From Prorocentrum cordatum (lineage: Eukaryota > Sar > Dinophyceae > Prorocentrales > Prorocentraceae), in the NCBI GenBank assembly GCA_963575745.1, contig CAUYUJ010020159.1, positions 697,944-761,943 on the forward strand: DNA of 64,000 bases. Reading direction: 5' to 3'. Positions 1 to 11,289 of this stretch are shown here, one piece after another. Position 1 is the stretch's first letter; each line of letters opens with the position of its first letter. Both the position numbers and the translations under genes were made by a program. The notes under the pieces are model-generated. The model was not told where the DNA came from. It saw nothing but the letters and a program-made list of their open reading frames with translations, and did not search any database.

Positions 1-42
1 AGTGCAGAAGAACGTGAACGTGCTGCTCGGACCCCTGATGAC

Positions 43-612
43 ATGCTTCGCCGTGCTTTGGACCGCCAAGCCTCTAAGCTGCGTGAGCACAACGACCTCA
101 AGACGCAGGTCGGCACGCTGCAGGAACAGCTCACAGCGAAGCAGATGGAGCTCACTACTGCCGCCGCGGAGTTGGCCGCCATTCAAGCAGAAGTCGCCAC
201 GGCGCGTGCAGTCATCATGGCAACCTCACCTGGCGACTCAACGGTCGGCAGCCTGGAGGAGGCCATGGGACGTCTGCATGGAGTGGTCGCCGCGGCACCA
301 CGCGCCATGGCCGCTGGCAACCCAGACATGCTCCTCCAGTCGCTCAGCACGCACCTTGTGGAGCTCCAGCGCGCCTTTGCATTACATCGGCGTGCCGTCG
401 TCCCTGGTGGCCCAGGCGCAGAGCCGCGCGCAGAGCCTCATGATGCTGCCCCTGTGCTCGGCGCGCCCATGGAAGTTGTCATGCCTCGTACTCCTGGCAG
501 TATGCACTCAGGCGGCGCCCACCCTTGGGACGCAGCCATCGATCAATATTTGGAAGGCACCGACGCACACGGATATGCTCGTGGCCAGCCTACCAGCACA
601 CCAGGTACGTGA
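43..612 (+). pseudogene. LINE A ORF1-like protein, coiled-coil N-terminal part
   Basis: Frame 1 is open for 189 codons. Residues of about 10-60 are rich in L, Q, E, K and A with heptad spacing (for example LREHNDLKTQVGTLQEQL), which is a convincing coiled coil. A Pro/Ala/Gly-rich tail follows. ORF1 proteins of LINEs often self-associate through coiled coils and bind element RNA; that role is inferred from position and structure, not from a recognised domain. The frame closes with TGA at 610-612 and the protein appears to continue in frame 2, which suggests a frameshift in this copy. Confidence 0.5.
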
Positions 613-2983
613 TCCGATGGCGGTCAGATCCTACTTGAATGGCCTTGACAACGGTTCTTTGGAGTCTATGTCTACGCCCTCACATATGCTAATGGCCCCG
701 AGCGAGGATCCAGCAGTTTTGGCTGTTCCGGCGGACGGCGACTCCGTCGATTATCACGGCTTGCAGCGGCACTCGCTCGTGGACACCTTCGTCCTACATC
801 ATCCGACCGACGCATCTCGAACTTTCCGTGCGCATCTCAACGCCTACGCCGAGCGGTGGAGTTGGAGTGCGGACACGGTATCTTGGCAAGATGTGACCAT
901 GGCGCATGAGGACTGGACTTGGTGGTGTGTACCACACGCCGAGCTCATGATCAGGCTTATACCTCAGCTTCGGGAGATGGCGCCAACTGAGGCCGCCATA
1001 CACGACATGGCCGTCGCCTACTGTGAGACCGCCTGGCGTGACGCTGCTGACCACAATGCACAGGTATTGTTGGTCCTAGCCACGCACCCGGCGAACCCTG
1101 ACTCTTGGTATGCTGAGGCGAGGCAACTCCTCCTACAGCTGCGAGGGGCACGACTCCTACTGGCCCAGGCCCAGTACATGCACGAACAGGAGGGAGTGCA
1201 TGCAGGTACGAGGCCCATTGAAGCCCATCGTGCCTTCGGAGCCTCGATGGCCAATATCCTACACCAGCGCACCTTACTGGCAGGTGGCAGCACATTGGTT
1301 TCATCGGCAATGACCGCGCCAGAAGGGCCTCCACCACCACAAGACCTGGAGCACCCACCTTTCCCCGATACCGAGGATGACGTGCACCCTTCTGCCCCTG
1401 ACGATGCCGCAGCACTCATGCAAGTTCGATGCAGTACTGCAATGGCGGCAGGGGTCTCCCTCAGCCCTATGCGACGTCTTGTTGTTGAACGACGCGTGCG
1501 AGACTCGAGATGCGTGGCGGTGAGATCGAGTAACAGTGAGGTCGATCAGGGGAGCCACGCCCCTACCTCGGGCACGCATCAGTCCACGAGACATGTTGCT
1601 GCGGGGCTAACTCCGACGAGCGTGGCTGCCGACGGGCAGGCGGCTTCCCCCTTGGGCCCGAAGCTGCGTGAGTCCCCCGCGCTCGCCCGAGTCACGCCCA
1701 GGGCCCTTGACGAAGGGGCGGCCGATGCCCCTGGGTGCGTCACTAGTGTCGCAGCAGGGTGCTCTCAGCATACGGGCCACCACAGCGGCATCCAGGACGG
1801 CTCACTATCTGGTTCGAAACAGTCCAATGGTGGGATCAATATTACTACGGCCCTACAGTCGACGGCACCGCCGACCTCGGCATCCACGAGACCACGTCGC
1901 GCACCACGTGGCACCCGCAGGAGGGACTTCAAGGTAGCCACCTTCAACGGCAGTGGTTGGCCGCAGGTTCAGGACTACCTGGCCAACTGCCACGGCGCGC
2001 ACCTCGTCTTCGCTCAGGAGTTGAAGCTGCGAAACGACCAGGTCAAGCGCGCCCAGGAGTGGTCAATCAACAACGGCTGGAAATCATTTCTTACAGAAGC
2101 TGTAACAGGCCCAGATGGCGGCCCTTGTGGGGGAGTCGGCATCTTTCTACGCAAGCATATTGGCGCAATTGTGCTCACCTCATGTATCAGCAGTCGCGTA
2201 CTCGTGCCAGCACACGTGGTTGCAATCATGACCCAGGGCGGTCTGAGGCATGGCTTTGTCGCTGCATCTGTGTATCTCGAACAAGGGCTTCGCCCGGCTG
2301 GACGCAACGCACAGATCCTAAAAGACCTCGGGGCCCTGCTGTCGCACTACGGGCTCCCTTTTCTCTTGGGTGGGGATTGGAACATGCCCCCTGCCATGCT
2401 TGACGGCTCTGAGTGGCCCATGCGATTTCGGGCCCGCGTTGCGGGTGCGTCCAACGGTACGTACCGGGATCCTGCCACGGGGAGTGTCTCGGATTTGGAT
2501 AATTTCGTACTCAGCGATTGCCTGGCCAGTATGCTATCCCAGCCCTTGCGGGCATCACAATTTCCGCCGCGCAATCACTACGTTGTGGAGGCCCCCCTGG
2601 GACCACAGGCTCGTGCACAAACCATTCGAGTGCTCCGAGGACCCAAGCCTTTCCCAAACCAACCCACGGCATCCCTGCGCAAGGACTTGGAGGATGTCGA
2701 TGGCGAACCACAGTGCACTGTCTTGCGTGGGGACCCCGGGCTATCCTGGGTGGAACTCATGAGGGACGACTCTCAACATCGGTTAGGACCTTGTGACGAC
2801 CACCCCACGCGGTTGGACAACATATGCACACATTTGCATCGTGGAGTGGAGGCGGAGTTGCCCCCCTTATTTAGCTTGCCGCCCAATGGTTTAAGGCGCG
2901 CAGGGCGAGGAGCTGCGCCGAGGCACAAGCGCACCGCGGCAGGGGGGGGCCCTGGCGAGGCGCCAGCCTGCTGCGTCCGCTGA
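590..2983 (+). pseudogene. LINE A ORF1 distal part and AP-type endonuclease domain
   Basis: Frame 2 is open to the TGA at 2981-2983; upstream of about 590 it is probably only a shadow of the frame-1 ORF. Residues encoded at about 600-1450 form a helical, Trp/Ala-rich region I do not recognise. From about 1925 an exonuclease-endonuclease-phosphatase fold is readable: TFNGSGW with the first Asn, AQELKL with the metal-binding Glu, GGVGIF, GGDWNM with the Asp/Asn pair, VSDLDNF, and a closing RNHYVVEAP with the catalytic His. In LINEs this domain nicks the target DNA to prime reverse transcription. The catalytic residues look present, although the element is broken downstream. Confidence 0.75.
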
Positions 2984-3008
2984 GGCCCGCGCCCTACGCC
3001 TACTGCAG

Positions 3009-3566
3009 TTGCGCGTCGGCGATGTTCAGCTGGCCCAGGCGAGACGACCATGCCAGGTCGCGCAGGCATGGGCACACCTCTACTCCTTCCTCGCCCAAGA
3101 AGGTAAGGAAGGCAGGATGAGGAAGCACATCTCCCCTCCCGTCACAGCTGTACTTCCGTATCTACTACACACAGCCGCCCAGCAGCCTACCCTGCAGCAT
3201 CATTTGCTCGGGCTAGCGTCGTCCTACCTCGGACGGACTGCTGCAGCCATCGAAAGAAGGATGGCTACGGCTAGGGCTCGCTCTTTCACAACATGGATCC
3301 GACAGCACTTGAGGCAGCGATCAGGACCCATGCGCCGTTGGTCGGAACCCCGTGGTTGGACGATTTCACAAGTTGACACGCCCTTGGGACCTTCCAGCTC
3401 CTCTGAGGACATATGTCTGGTCCAGCGACAGTCTTGGAAGGACGTGTGGGAAGGATGTGAAGGCGACCTCCCCTCCTCACCCAGAGCGTTCATGACGATG
3501 GCGATGGTGACCTCATCGTCGAAATGCGCGGCCTATGGCAGGCTGGTCCACGTGTGCCTCCCTTGA
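3009..3566 (+). pseudogene. LINE A linker between endonuclease and RT
   Basis: Frame 3 carries a 185-codon stretch rich in Arg, Gln and Trp (for example FTTWIRQHLRQ, SWKDVWEG) that sits where LINEs have the linker before the RT fingers. It lies one frame away from both the endonuclease and the RT blocks. Frameshifts near 2983-3009 and near 3490-3560 are therefore needed to join them. No domain is recognised; the assignment rests on position, strand and non-random composition. Confidence 0.4.
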
Positions 3567-4777
3567 GCATCGAAGCCCTTCGGCAAGCGGCACGGAGTTT
3601 CTCGGGACGCACGGCCCTTGGGCCAGATCAGTTCAGACCTCGACATTGGGCGTTGGCCTCCAACGGGGCCCTGGCTGTCTTGGGGTACCTACTACATCTG
3701 TGTGAGGCCTTTGGGACATGGCCCACGGGTACTAGGCGCGTACACATCATTCTACTGGGCAAACCGACGGGTGGGTACCTACCTATTGCGTTGCTCCCAT
3801 CCATCTATTGAGTATGGGCCCACGCCCGACTAGCTTGGGTCAGGGCGTGGGCGTCCCGTCTAGATCGCCAGTATCTTGCACTTGGCTCGCAGCGATCAAC
3901 GACGGACGTTGCAGCTCGCGTGATGGTAACAGCAGAGGCAGGTGGACATCTGCGACCAGAATCGCAGGCATCAGTGCATGCGATCGTTGGTGTAGCAAAG
4001 TGCTTTGACAAAGTGCCGTGGCTGCGGCTGCTGCGTGCGGGGATCCAGCAAGGCTTTCCTGGGCCACTGCTCCTCCTCGCATTTCGGATATACATGTGCA
4101 GCCGACGTTTGGTATGGGACAATTGCTACTCGGATGTCGTGTATGCGCAGTGTGGTGTGTTACCAGGATGCTCGACTGCCATGTTCGCGTTGCAGTGTAT
4201 CATGATTGCCCCCCTCGATCACCTCACACGCAGCACTATGGACATACCACGTAGCATCGACGTGCATGCGGACGACATCACAGTACATACATATGGCGTA
4301 CTACGACGCATCGGTTCGTGGTCTCAGCAGGTTCTACGGCTTTTGGTGCAAATGCTTCAGGCCCTCGGGCCCCCTCCAGCTGCCCACAAGATGAGGCTCA
4401 CTAGCTCCATCCCTGCGTTGGGAAAGCATGTGGCCTATCAGCTACGGGATCTTGGGCACGTCTACGCGGAGGCATTGGAGGTTCTTCGGGTTGAGGTCTC
4501 GGGACGCCCAGTACGCTACAGTAGGCTTCGACAACGTGTGAGGGGTGTGGCCAGTCGTCGACCGCGCTTTATCTCTCTGCACAGAGCTGGTCCTCTCCTC
4601 AGTCGTTTCCACAGGCAGGCTCTCCCACCAGCCTTGACCTATAGGCGTGCACGGAGCCCCCCCCCCCCCACGACTTGTATAACACATGCGGCAGGCACAG
4701 CGAGGTGTGTGGCACGCCCCAGGCTCCAGCACATCGTGTTGGATTACATCATGCCTCCAGGGAGCTATTTTCACTGA
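3524..4777 (+). pseudogene. LINE A reverse transcriptase domain with in-frame TGA and altered motif A
   Basis: Frame 2 encodes RT. GRTALGPDQF begins the fingers and KPTGGYLPIALLPSIY is the conserved block before motif A. A TGA at 3809-3811 sits where relatives usually have Arg, and the same frame then continues VWAHARLAW. Motif A reads VGVAKCFDKVPW (3985-4020), with Gly where the first catalytic Asp is expected. Motif B is GVLPGCSTA and motif C is HADD (about 4264-4275). The premature stop is one C-to-T change from CGA. Loss of the motif A Asp would by itself abolish polymerisation. Confidence 0.8.
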
Positions 4778-6450
4778 TCCCCAGGTGGAGGCCCGGGCCG
4801 CGCCGCTGCACCAGTGGTCCCTCCTGCTTCGCGATCCGCAGGTGCCCCATTGTGTCTTGCAGTCAGCATGGCTTCGCCAGATCCAGAAGATCTATCACTC
4901 TCCCCACCCGTGGCGGCACGTGTCGGGTCCCGCTGGTGCCACAGTGCTTGCACTACGAGAGCTCGGTTGGGCCACTATCAGCAGCACTGTTTGGAGGACG
5001 GACCTAGGGGTTCGGATCAACGTTCGTGATGAGGCGCCGTCCACCATCCATCAGCTTGCTAGGGTTGCTGGAGTGCGACGACTCTGGGAAAAGTGGGCCC
5101 GACGGCCACCTCTCCCAGGACACGATGCCATTCCTCGGGAGCCTATTGGATATTGGATCGAGCCAATATTGCAGGTCCTATCCAAGGTTGAACTACACGA
5201 AGGCGACGACTCAGGGAACGAGGACGAGCATGGCGATCCCGATCATGAGGGCGATGCATGCCCGACCCCGCCCCCTGTTGGACCCAGCCCGTTTGCCTAC
5301 AAGTGGAAACCCTCCCTCAAAGAAGCAGGTCTTTTACGTGCGTATCTGGGAGGCGGTCTCTGGAGCCCATCAAGGCTTGCGAAGTGTGGATACAGGGACA
5401 CGGACACATGCCCTCGGTGTACGGCGACATCCTGCGATTTGTATCATATTGTGCACGGGTGTCCAGCACTACATACACAGCGTCAGCTATACATGTCTTA
5501 CATTCGCACGGAGGGATTCCCTAGGCAAGTGCGTGACTCTATGTTATGGTCGGCAGGACTCGTCTCTCGTTCATGCTTCCCACCGCTACCACCACGGGAC
5601 AGCACTGGGCACTGGCACATCCAATATGGCGACCCGCAAGGTGTCACAGGAAACGTGTGCACGGACGGTGCGTGTCAGCGCATGTGGTACTGGCCTGAGG
5701 CCACACGTGCAGGCTTGGGTTTCTGTCAGTTGAGTGAGCCGCCTCCAGGGGTAGATATTCTTGTTTTTGGGGTTCTCCCGGGCCCCATACAGTCCTCGCC
5801 CAGGGCCGAGCTTCTCGCTTTCCTTCAGGTCCTCCAGGTTTGCCTCCCCCCCGTTTGTGTGCACACCGACTTCAAAGGCCTGGTTGACGGCCTTGCCCTT
5901 GGAGCCCGATGGCGCTGCTCGCCTCGGCGTTTAAACGTCGACCTTTGGGAACGCATATGGGCCAAGATTTCTGACCTGGGCGAGGTGGGGTCTGATGTGC
6001 GAGTTACCCTAGTTAAAGGGCGCCAGCAGGGCCAGAGCACCGATGCCCGAGGCAACCGGTGGGCCGACCTTGCTGCGCGCAATGGCAGAGACCCCCACTC
6101 CATCCCCAGAACTCAGGTCAAAGCTATGAAGCTTGGCCGCCAACATTACACTCGCATCCTGCGATGGAGTACTACTGCCCTGGGGCTTTTCTTTGGCGAA
6201 CAGCGGGTTGATACTCGGCCCCGCAAGAAAGCCTGTCGGCCCCTCTGGAGCCCAAGGAGGATTCGGTTCATCTGCGCCATGTTTTCACCCAGGTTCCCCA
6301 TCGCAGCAGTTGGAGATGCGAGTTTTGTAGGAAGGGCTCGAAGCTTGAAAGGACCCGTCGTCGTCTCTCTGTGCTTGCCTGCCCTGCTCGTTTGCGCGCT
6401 GCTGCCGCCATCCCTCGGCGCCCCTTCCACTGTCACTCCTCCTGGACACG
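4686..6450 (+). pseudogene. LINE A C-terminal region: Cys/His cluster, RNase H, terminal zinc motif
   Basis: Frame 3 is open from 4686 to 6641. A CxxC...C...HxxxxxC cluster (CPRC, then LYHIVHGC) lies at about 5408-5465. RNase H follows with its acidic set readable in order: VCTDGA (about 5655), SPRAELLA (about 5795), HTDFKGLVDG (about 5865) and GNRWADLAA (about 6051). RNase H removes the RNA strand after first-strand synthesis. After about 6200 the sense sequence moves to frame 2, where HVFTQVPHRSSWRC then EFC gives a CxxC terminal finger at about 6310-6330. The shift marks a small indel. Frame-3 sequence beyond about 6250 is probably not real protein. Confidence 0.7.
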
Positions 6451-6649
6451 CCGCGCGCGCCCAGGCTGACAATGAAGGGCAGATGCCGACGAATGAGGGC
6501 AGCAGCTTCGGTGCTGCCGTGCGATCTCGCCCCCCCTCGGACTCGTTTCGCTCGGTGCGCCCTCGGACAGAGTCCCCGTGCGTGGCCAGGAGAGTGTCCA
6601 AGGGGAGGCGCCCCCCCCCCTCCCTCCTCGGGCCTGGGTAGCCCTTCCT

Positions 6650-7579
6650 CGCCTCGCCCCCGCAGCCCCTCCCCTGGCTTTGAAAGACACGTCAGGCCAC
6701 GCGTGTGCTTCGAGCCCGTCGCTGTCGCTTGGGATGGAGCTGCGAGTGCCCAGGCTGATGCCGCTGCCAGGGTTCTTTCTTCTCCAGAGCGCTCGGGACC
6801 CACCTTCCTCCCAGACAAGCGGAGGCGGATCGGCTCCAAGCGCCCAAGTCGGCCCTCGCTGGCCGACACGACAGCACCAGCCGAGCCTATGCCTGGAGCG
6901 GGCCCCGTTCCTGCCACGGCCGCTCGCGGCCACAGACTCTGGGTTTCCTCGGGTCATGTTTGCCTGCGCGTTTCCTGTGGGGCTTTCACGACGGGCACAG
7001 CTGGTGACCTCCCAATTGATTGCCCGTCGGGGAGCGCGCCCAGTTTGTCAGAACGGGCGGTGCGCAACCGACGCCTCTTCATGCAGGGTTTTCATCCTGC
7101 GGACGAAGGAATGGAGGGCTCACGTCGAGTTCCCGCACCTCGTCCGCTACTCGTCTCAGACCCTGAGATTCACTGGGTCAGGCTCCACGGGGGCCCACCT
7201 TCTCACCCAGGCTGCGGGACTTAATCCCCCGTCTCTTTTGTCTGCGTGGCTGGTACCCGAGATCCTTTTGGTGGGGTCCCAGCCTCCTCGCAGGCCAGCC
7301 AGGCTGCCAGCGGCTTGGCGCCCATGGTGGGCGCTCGTGCTCAGCGCGACGCTTCCCTCGGCAGTGCCGTATCCTCCTCCCTGCTCTCATCCTCCCCCCT
7401 CCTCCTCCCTCCCCTCCCCTTCCCTTCGGGCCGTGGCCCTGACGCGCGACGGGGGCAGCAGCGCAGGCCCCGGGCGTCGAGGCCCGAGGGTCCGGAACCC
7501 GCGCGGGCCGCGCGCAGAGGGGGGGGAAAAGGGGCAGGCAGGGGGCGGGGGGGAGACTTCTGAGAAGCACCCCGCCTCT
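6650..7579. other. G/C-rich stretch downstream of LINE A, no recognised gene
   Basis: A long plus-strand frame (6578-7933) is open, but its translation is Pro/Arg/Ser-rich without a recognisable domain. C-rich runs (for example 7370-7430) and G-rich runs (7508-7552) explain much of the openness. It could be LINE A 3' untranslated sequence. Confidence 0.4.
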
Positions 7580-7790
7580 GAGAATTATGATGTTCCAACC
7601 TACTTTAGCCTTGATCGCCGAAAGGAATTTCGAGCACCAAAGAAGTACAGAAACTTGAGGGTTTTCACGTGTCGGGCCGTGGGAGACACTCGTCCGACAT
7701 TGTTTCGACACTCTTTCGACACTCTTCCGGGTGCTCGAAATCATTTCTGGGATGTGGTCCTTAAGTACGATTGGAGCAACATAATCTTAG
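7580..7790. repeat. Inverted repeat (foldback unit), arms about 60 bp
   Basis: The segment 7580-7638 matches the reverse complement of 7729-7790 with scattered mismatches. The best-matched core is ATTTCGAGCACC at about 7626-7638, which is repeated inverted at 7729-7742. The spacer is about 90 bp and contains TTTCGACACT repeated. There is no coding capacity. It resembles a small MITE-like foldback sequence. Confidence 0.6.
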
Positions 7791-7963
7791 AATGTACATG
7801 CGCAGGCCGAAAGATTTTCTTCTTGAGCCCCACATGTCGAAGCGACGCGCCGATCCCCTCCGTTCTCCTCCCACCTCCTCTTGCCTCTTCTTTCATTCCT
7901 TCCCTTCATCATCCTGGGACCCCCCCCCCGTAGAATCATAGAATTGGTATGCAGATCCACGGC

Positions 7964-8128
7964 TCCGTGGATAGCATGATGATTCACTTGCGGTGCTCCG
8001 CGGATCCGATTTCCCCTCGGTCCCGGATGCGAATTATTAGTATTATATATATTCCTGGGTAAAAATGGATCCATCGTTTCTTCACACACAGGAAATTGGA
8101 TCCGCGCAGCACAGAAAAAGTATCCACG
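7964..8128. repeat. Inverted repeat with GGATCC-rich arms
   Basis: The stretch TTGCGGTGCTCCGCGGATCC in the left arm (about 7988-8007) is the near reverse complement of 8091-8117, which reads GGAAATTGGATCCGCGCAGC. The outer parts share ATCCACGG/TATCCACG. The left arm also contains the short palindrome TCCACGGCTCCGTGGA (7966-7981). The spacer is AT-rich. Confidence 0.55.
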
Positions 8129-8139
8129 AAACTCTCCCA

Positions 8140-8955
8140 CACCCGAAAAGGGATCCAATTGGATCCATCGATGTTCTCATATTTTTGTTTAAGAGAAAAA
8201 CAACTTCGGCCCGGGGATGTAGTCGAGCGCTTGTGATGGAGAAACCTCTCGAAAAGCTGGGCCAGTGATTCTTGGCCAACTTGCCGGAAAGCTGGCTCAG
8301 TTTCTTTAGCGCGCTCGCCCCTCCGGCGCTGACACAAAAAATTCGCCAGGCTTGTCTTCAGAAGTGTCCAGAGAGCTGGCCCAGGATCCTTAAGTGATGA
8401 TTTTGTTGATCATATATTCGGCTGTACTCGGGCGATCGCAGACACGGGTCCGCGGCTCCAGGGTCGGCGGTGAGCGAGGGGGGGGAATCGCGAAGGGGCG
8501 GGCCTTCTCGGAAGGCGCGATGCCTTCTCAGGAGGCTCTGCGAGGAACGTTCTCAGAAGCACCCCTGCCTCTTAGCCTACGCGGGCCGGTGGCCTCCGCG
8601 GGGGCGCGGGGGGGGCCAGAAAGGCCGCCACCGCCGCGCCGCACGCCACGAGCGGCAGGCCGCGCCCCGGAGGCCATACTCTTTGCCTCGGGCTCGGGAC
8701 CCTCGGCGTGCACCCAGACGTCCGGCGACCGTGGCGCTTTCTCGACTCCGCGGCCCCAGAGTCGGCGGCGAGCGAGGGGGGCAGTCGAGAAGGGGCGGGC
8801 GAGGGGGAAAACTGAGGAGGGGCGGGTCTTCTTAGAAGGCTCGGAAGTCCCTACGCCCTCTGACTCTGAAAAGTGTTCTGAGCCCCCCCCGAAGGCGCAA
8901 ACAAAAGACTTTTCAGAAGGCGCGATGGCTTCTGCGAAGTCCCGCCGCTTTCTGA
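8140..8955. other. Mosaic of short direct repeats, no recognised gene
   Basis: A roughly 80-bp motif around GGTCGGCGGTGAGCGAGGGG (about 8463) recurs at about 8762 as GTCGGCGGCGAGCGAGGGGG. In both copies it is followed by GAAGGGGCGGGC. The phrase GAAGGCGCGATG also occurs twice (about 8513 and 8918). The long frames here are by-products of GC bias. Confidence 0.45.
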
Positions 8956-9145
8956 TCAGGCGATCGCGAACATGGGTCAGGGGGGCGTGGATGAGCGACG
9001 GGTCCCATTTCCACGGGAAATCGCGGATCTCCGCCGCCGAACGAGGCGGCACTGGCCGCATTTCGGGGAGGGCGCCTCCCCCGATCCATGGATCTGGCGA
9101 CCGCGCGCCAGATCCCTGGATTGCTAATCCATGCTTGCGCGCCCC
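8956..9145. repeat. Dispersed repeat family H, copy 1, with internal hairpin
   Basis: This 190-bp block matches 37296-37473 along its length, including TCAGGCGATCGC at the start, CCGCCGCCGAACGAGGCGGCAC in the middle and the closing ATCCATGCTTGCGCGC. At 9083-9122 it forms a hairpin: a 15-bp arm starting GATCCATGGATCTGG, spacer CGACCGCGCG, and a right arm with 13 of 15 pairs. It has no coding potential. It may be a short nonautonomous element. Confidence 0.75.
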
Positions 9146-9434
9146 CGATCTGAAAAGGCCTTCTCCTCAGTTCCCTCCCCTCGCGGGCCGCCCACAGACG
9201 TCTCCACCGCTTCCGCGGCGACGGCCTTCCGCACCGGACGCCTCCGGCGGAGCGGCGCAGCGCGGCCTGCAGAGAAGTGCGGGTCGAGGCGGGGTGCGGC
9301 GCGAGGCGGGGCGAGGTTGGGCGAGCGGGCCCGCTGGCGCAGGGCTCGAGCAGGCGGCCGGCTACAGCACTGCTTTGCCCCAAACTCCAAACTCGGGGGC
9401 GGCCAAGATGGGGGTGATGATTAAAGGGGGTGGA

Positions 9435-10663
9435 TATCATGGAGAGAGCGTGATCCACCGCCGCTTTACTGTGGAAAATTGCCAACCTTTTCCTCCGGAA
9501 CCCGGGGGGGGTCGCCCCCCCCCCCCTCCGAAAATCCCCCCCCTCCTGCTGGAACCCCCCCCCCCCCCTCTCCCCGGCAAAAACCTCCCTCCCCTAACCC
9601 CTCCCCCCCCCCCCCCCCTCCCGCTCGAAAACCGGAGGGGGTCACTACCGGTTCGAACCCCCCCCCCTTCCGGATCCGGAAAACCCACTACCGGTTCCCC
9701 CCCCCCTACCCTCCGGATCCGGAAAACTGGAGGGGGCCACTACCGGTTCGCACCCCCCCTTCCCCTTTCCCCCCCCCCCCTACTCACCGCCAGCAAACGA
9801 CTCCCGGTCCCCACCACCGTCCGCATCACATCCCCCACTGGTGTTCCCAGCACCACTGTCCTCACCACCGCTGTCCCCACTGGTTCCACCACCGCCCCTA
9901 CTGTCCCCACCAGTGGCCCCACCACTGTCGCACTGTCCCCGCTGTCCCCAGAACTGTTCCCACCACGGTTCCACTCTCCCCACTGTCTCCACGGCCCCAA
10001 CCACTGCCCGACTATCCCCACTGTCCCCACTGTCCCACTGACTCCTCCGCTGTCCCACTGAGCTGTCCCACTGTTCCCACCACTGTCCCCACTGTCCCCA
10101 CCACTGTCCCCACTGTACCTCTGTCCCATTGTCCCACCGCCGTCCTCGCCACCGCCTTCACCACTGTCCCCACCACCATTGTACCCTCCACTGTCCCACT
10201 GTTTCCACCTCATTCCCATTGTCCCCACACCACTGTCCCCACCACCACCGTCACCACCACTGTCCACTGTCCCCCCCTGTTCCCACCATTGTCCCCACCA
10301 CTGTCCCCACCACTACCGTCCCCACCACTGTCCCACTGTCCCACTGTCCCCACCACTGTCCCGCTATCCCCTCACCACTGTCCCCACCAACACCGTCCCC
10401 ACCACTGTCCGCACCCCCACTCGGTTTTCGAGGGGGGGGGGGGTTCGAACCGGTAGTGACCCCCCCCGGTTTTCGAGGGGGGGGGGGGTTCGAACCGGTA
10501 GTGCCCCCCCCCTTTTCATGATGAGCTGGGGGGGGGGGGAGGGGTTCGAACCGGTAATGACCCCCCCCCCCCGGTTTTCCGGAGGGGGGGGGGGAGGGGT
10601 TCGAACCGGTAGTAACCCCCCCCGGTTTTCCGCCAGCAGCGGTAGAACACGCTCTTTCATATC
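9435..10663. mobile_element. Foldback element 1: inverted arms of G/C-tract repeats around a minisatellite
   Basis: The outer ends are inverted relatives. Left (about 9435-9480) reads GAGAGAGCGTGATCCACCGC. The reverse complement of the right end (about 10626-10663) has AAGAGCGTGTTCTACCGC followed by GGCGGAAAACC. Inside, each arm carries about 45-55-bp repeats made of a C or G run next to GGTTCGAACCGGTAGTGACC. On the left these appear as GGTCACTACCGGTTCGAACC (about 9638-9660, again near 9687 and 9740). On the right they appear in the opposite sense at about 10442, 10487, 10544 and 10597. No protein is encoded. Long inverted arms made of tandem repeats are the hallmark of foldback-type elements. 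Confidence 0.65.
9790..10425 (+). repeat. CCACTGTCCC-type minisatellite in centre of foldback element 1
   Basis: About 640 bp of degenerate repeats are built from CCACTGTCCCCAC and CACTGTCCC. They start at about 9850 as CACCACTGTCC and run to about 10410. G is almost absent from this strand. The open frames here (Ser/Pro/His-rich on plus, Gly/Asp-rich on minus) are repeat artefacts. Confidence 0.85.
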
Positions 10664-11289
10664 GTGGCGGTGGCCCTGATATTTCCCCTGACCTCATGAC
10701 ACCTTTTCTTATTTCATTACGTGCCTGGCCCGTCCCCTGGGCCGCGCACATGCCGCCGGCCATGATTTGCGCCCCCCCTCCTGGACGCCCTCCTCTTGGA
10801 CGCCCCCGACAAACATGGATCTGTTCGCCGGCGCGACACAAACGTGTGCGATGCTCGTAGATCAACGGATCACTCGACGCATTGTTTCGTAGAGTCGACG
10901 AAAGAACAGTTCGGGGTACAGTCGGGGCGCTGAAGAAGGAGCCCTTGTCGGTTGGGAGGGGCTCGGTGTTCCTTGATTGTTTTACGGTTTGCCTCAGGTT
11001 GTCCTGAGGCTTTCCATGGGAAGTCGAAAGTTCATTCGTAGGAAAAAAGGGCCTCGTTCCTCATGTAGGGCTGGTCAATGCCCCGACGGTGAATCAGTTC
11101 TGCAGTCGATATCCTCCTCGACGGGCGGCGCGGCGCGGCGCGCCTCAGAGCAGCGCGCGTGGCGTCGGGTGGGAGCGGCGGCGCGGCGCGGTGGACCCGG
11201 AGCGGCGCGAGGCGCAGCAAGGGCGAGGTGCGGCGGGAGGCTGAGGGGGGCAGCGCGACGAGCGCGCACCGACGCAGAGCGAGGCGAGG
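10664..11289. other. No recognised feature
   Basis: This is unique-looking sequence with a small hairpin, CCTCAGGTTGTCCTGAGG (about 10992-11009). It passes into a GCGCGGCGCG-rich stretch from about 11120. I see no supported gene. Confidence 0.4.

Larger units (their letters stand above)
1..6650 (+). mobile_element. LINE A: decayed non-LTR retrotransposon, 5' end outside window
   Basis: The coding blocks follow the order expected of a LINE on one strand. They are a coiled-coil ORF1-like region (about 43-1450), an AP-type endonuclease (about 1920-2620), RT (about 3560-4500), a Cys/His cluster (about 5380-5490), RNase H (about 5640-6090) and a second CxxC motif (about 6310-6330). They lie in different frames, with an in-frame TGA inside the RT, so the copy is dead. 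The 3' boundary is not marked by a visible target duplication; the end given is where recognisable coding stops. The first bases are already inside the element, so its 5' end and any spliced leader are outside the window. Confidence 0.85.

Noticed and set aside
605-630. CAG/GTACGT splice donor in LINE A with an AG shortly after
   Set aside because: An intron of about 26 bases would be too short, and LINE genomic copies are not expected to keep introns; a simple frameshift explains the frame change.
6578-7933. 451-codon open frame after LINE A
   Set aside because: Pro/Ser/Arg-rich with no domain. C and G runs suppress stops, and it crosses an inverted-repeat unit.
9790-10425. Ser/Pro/His-rich and Gly/Asp-rich frames of over 100 codons
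   Set aside because: The CCACTGTCCC minisatellite lacks stop words in most frames, so openness is uninformative.
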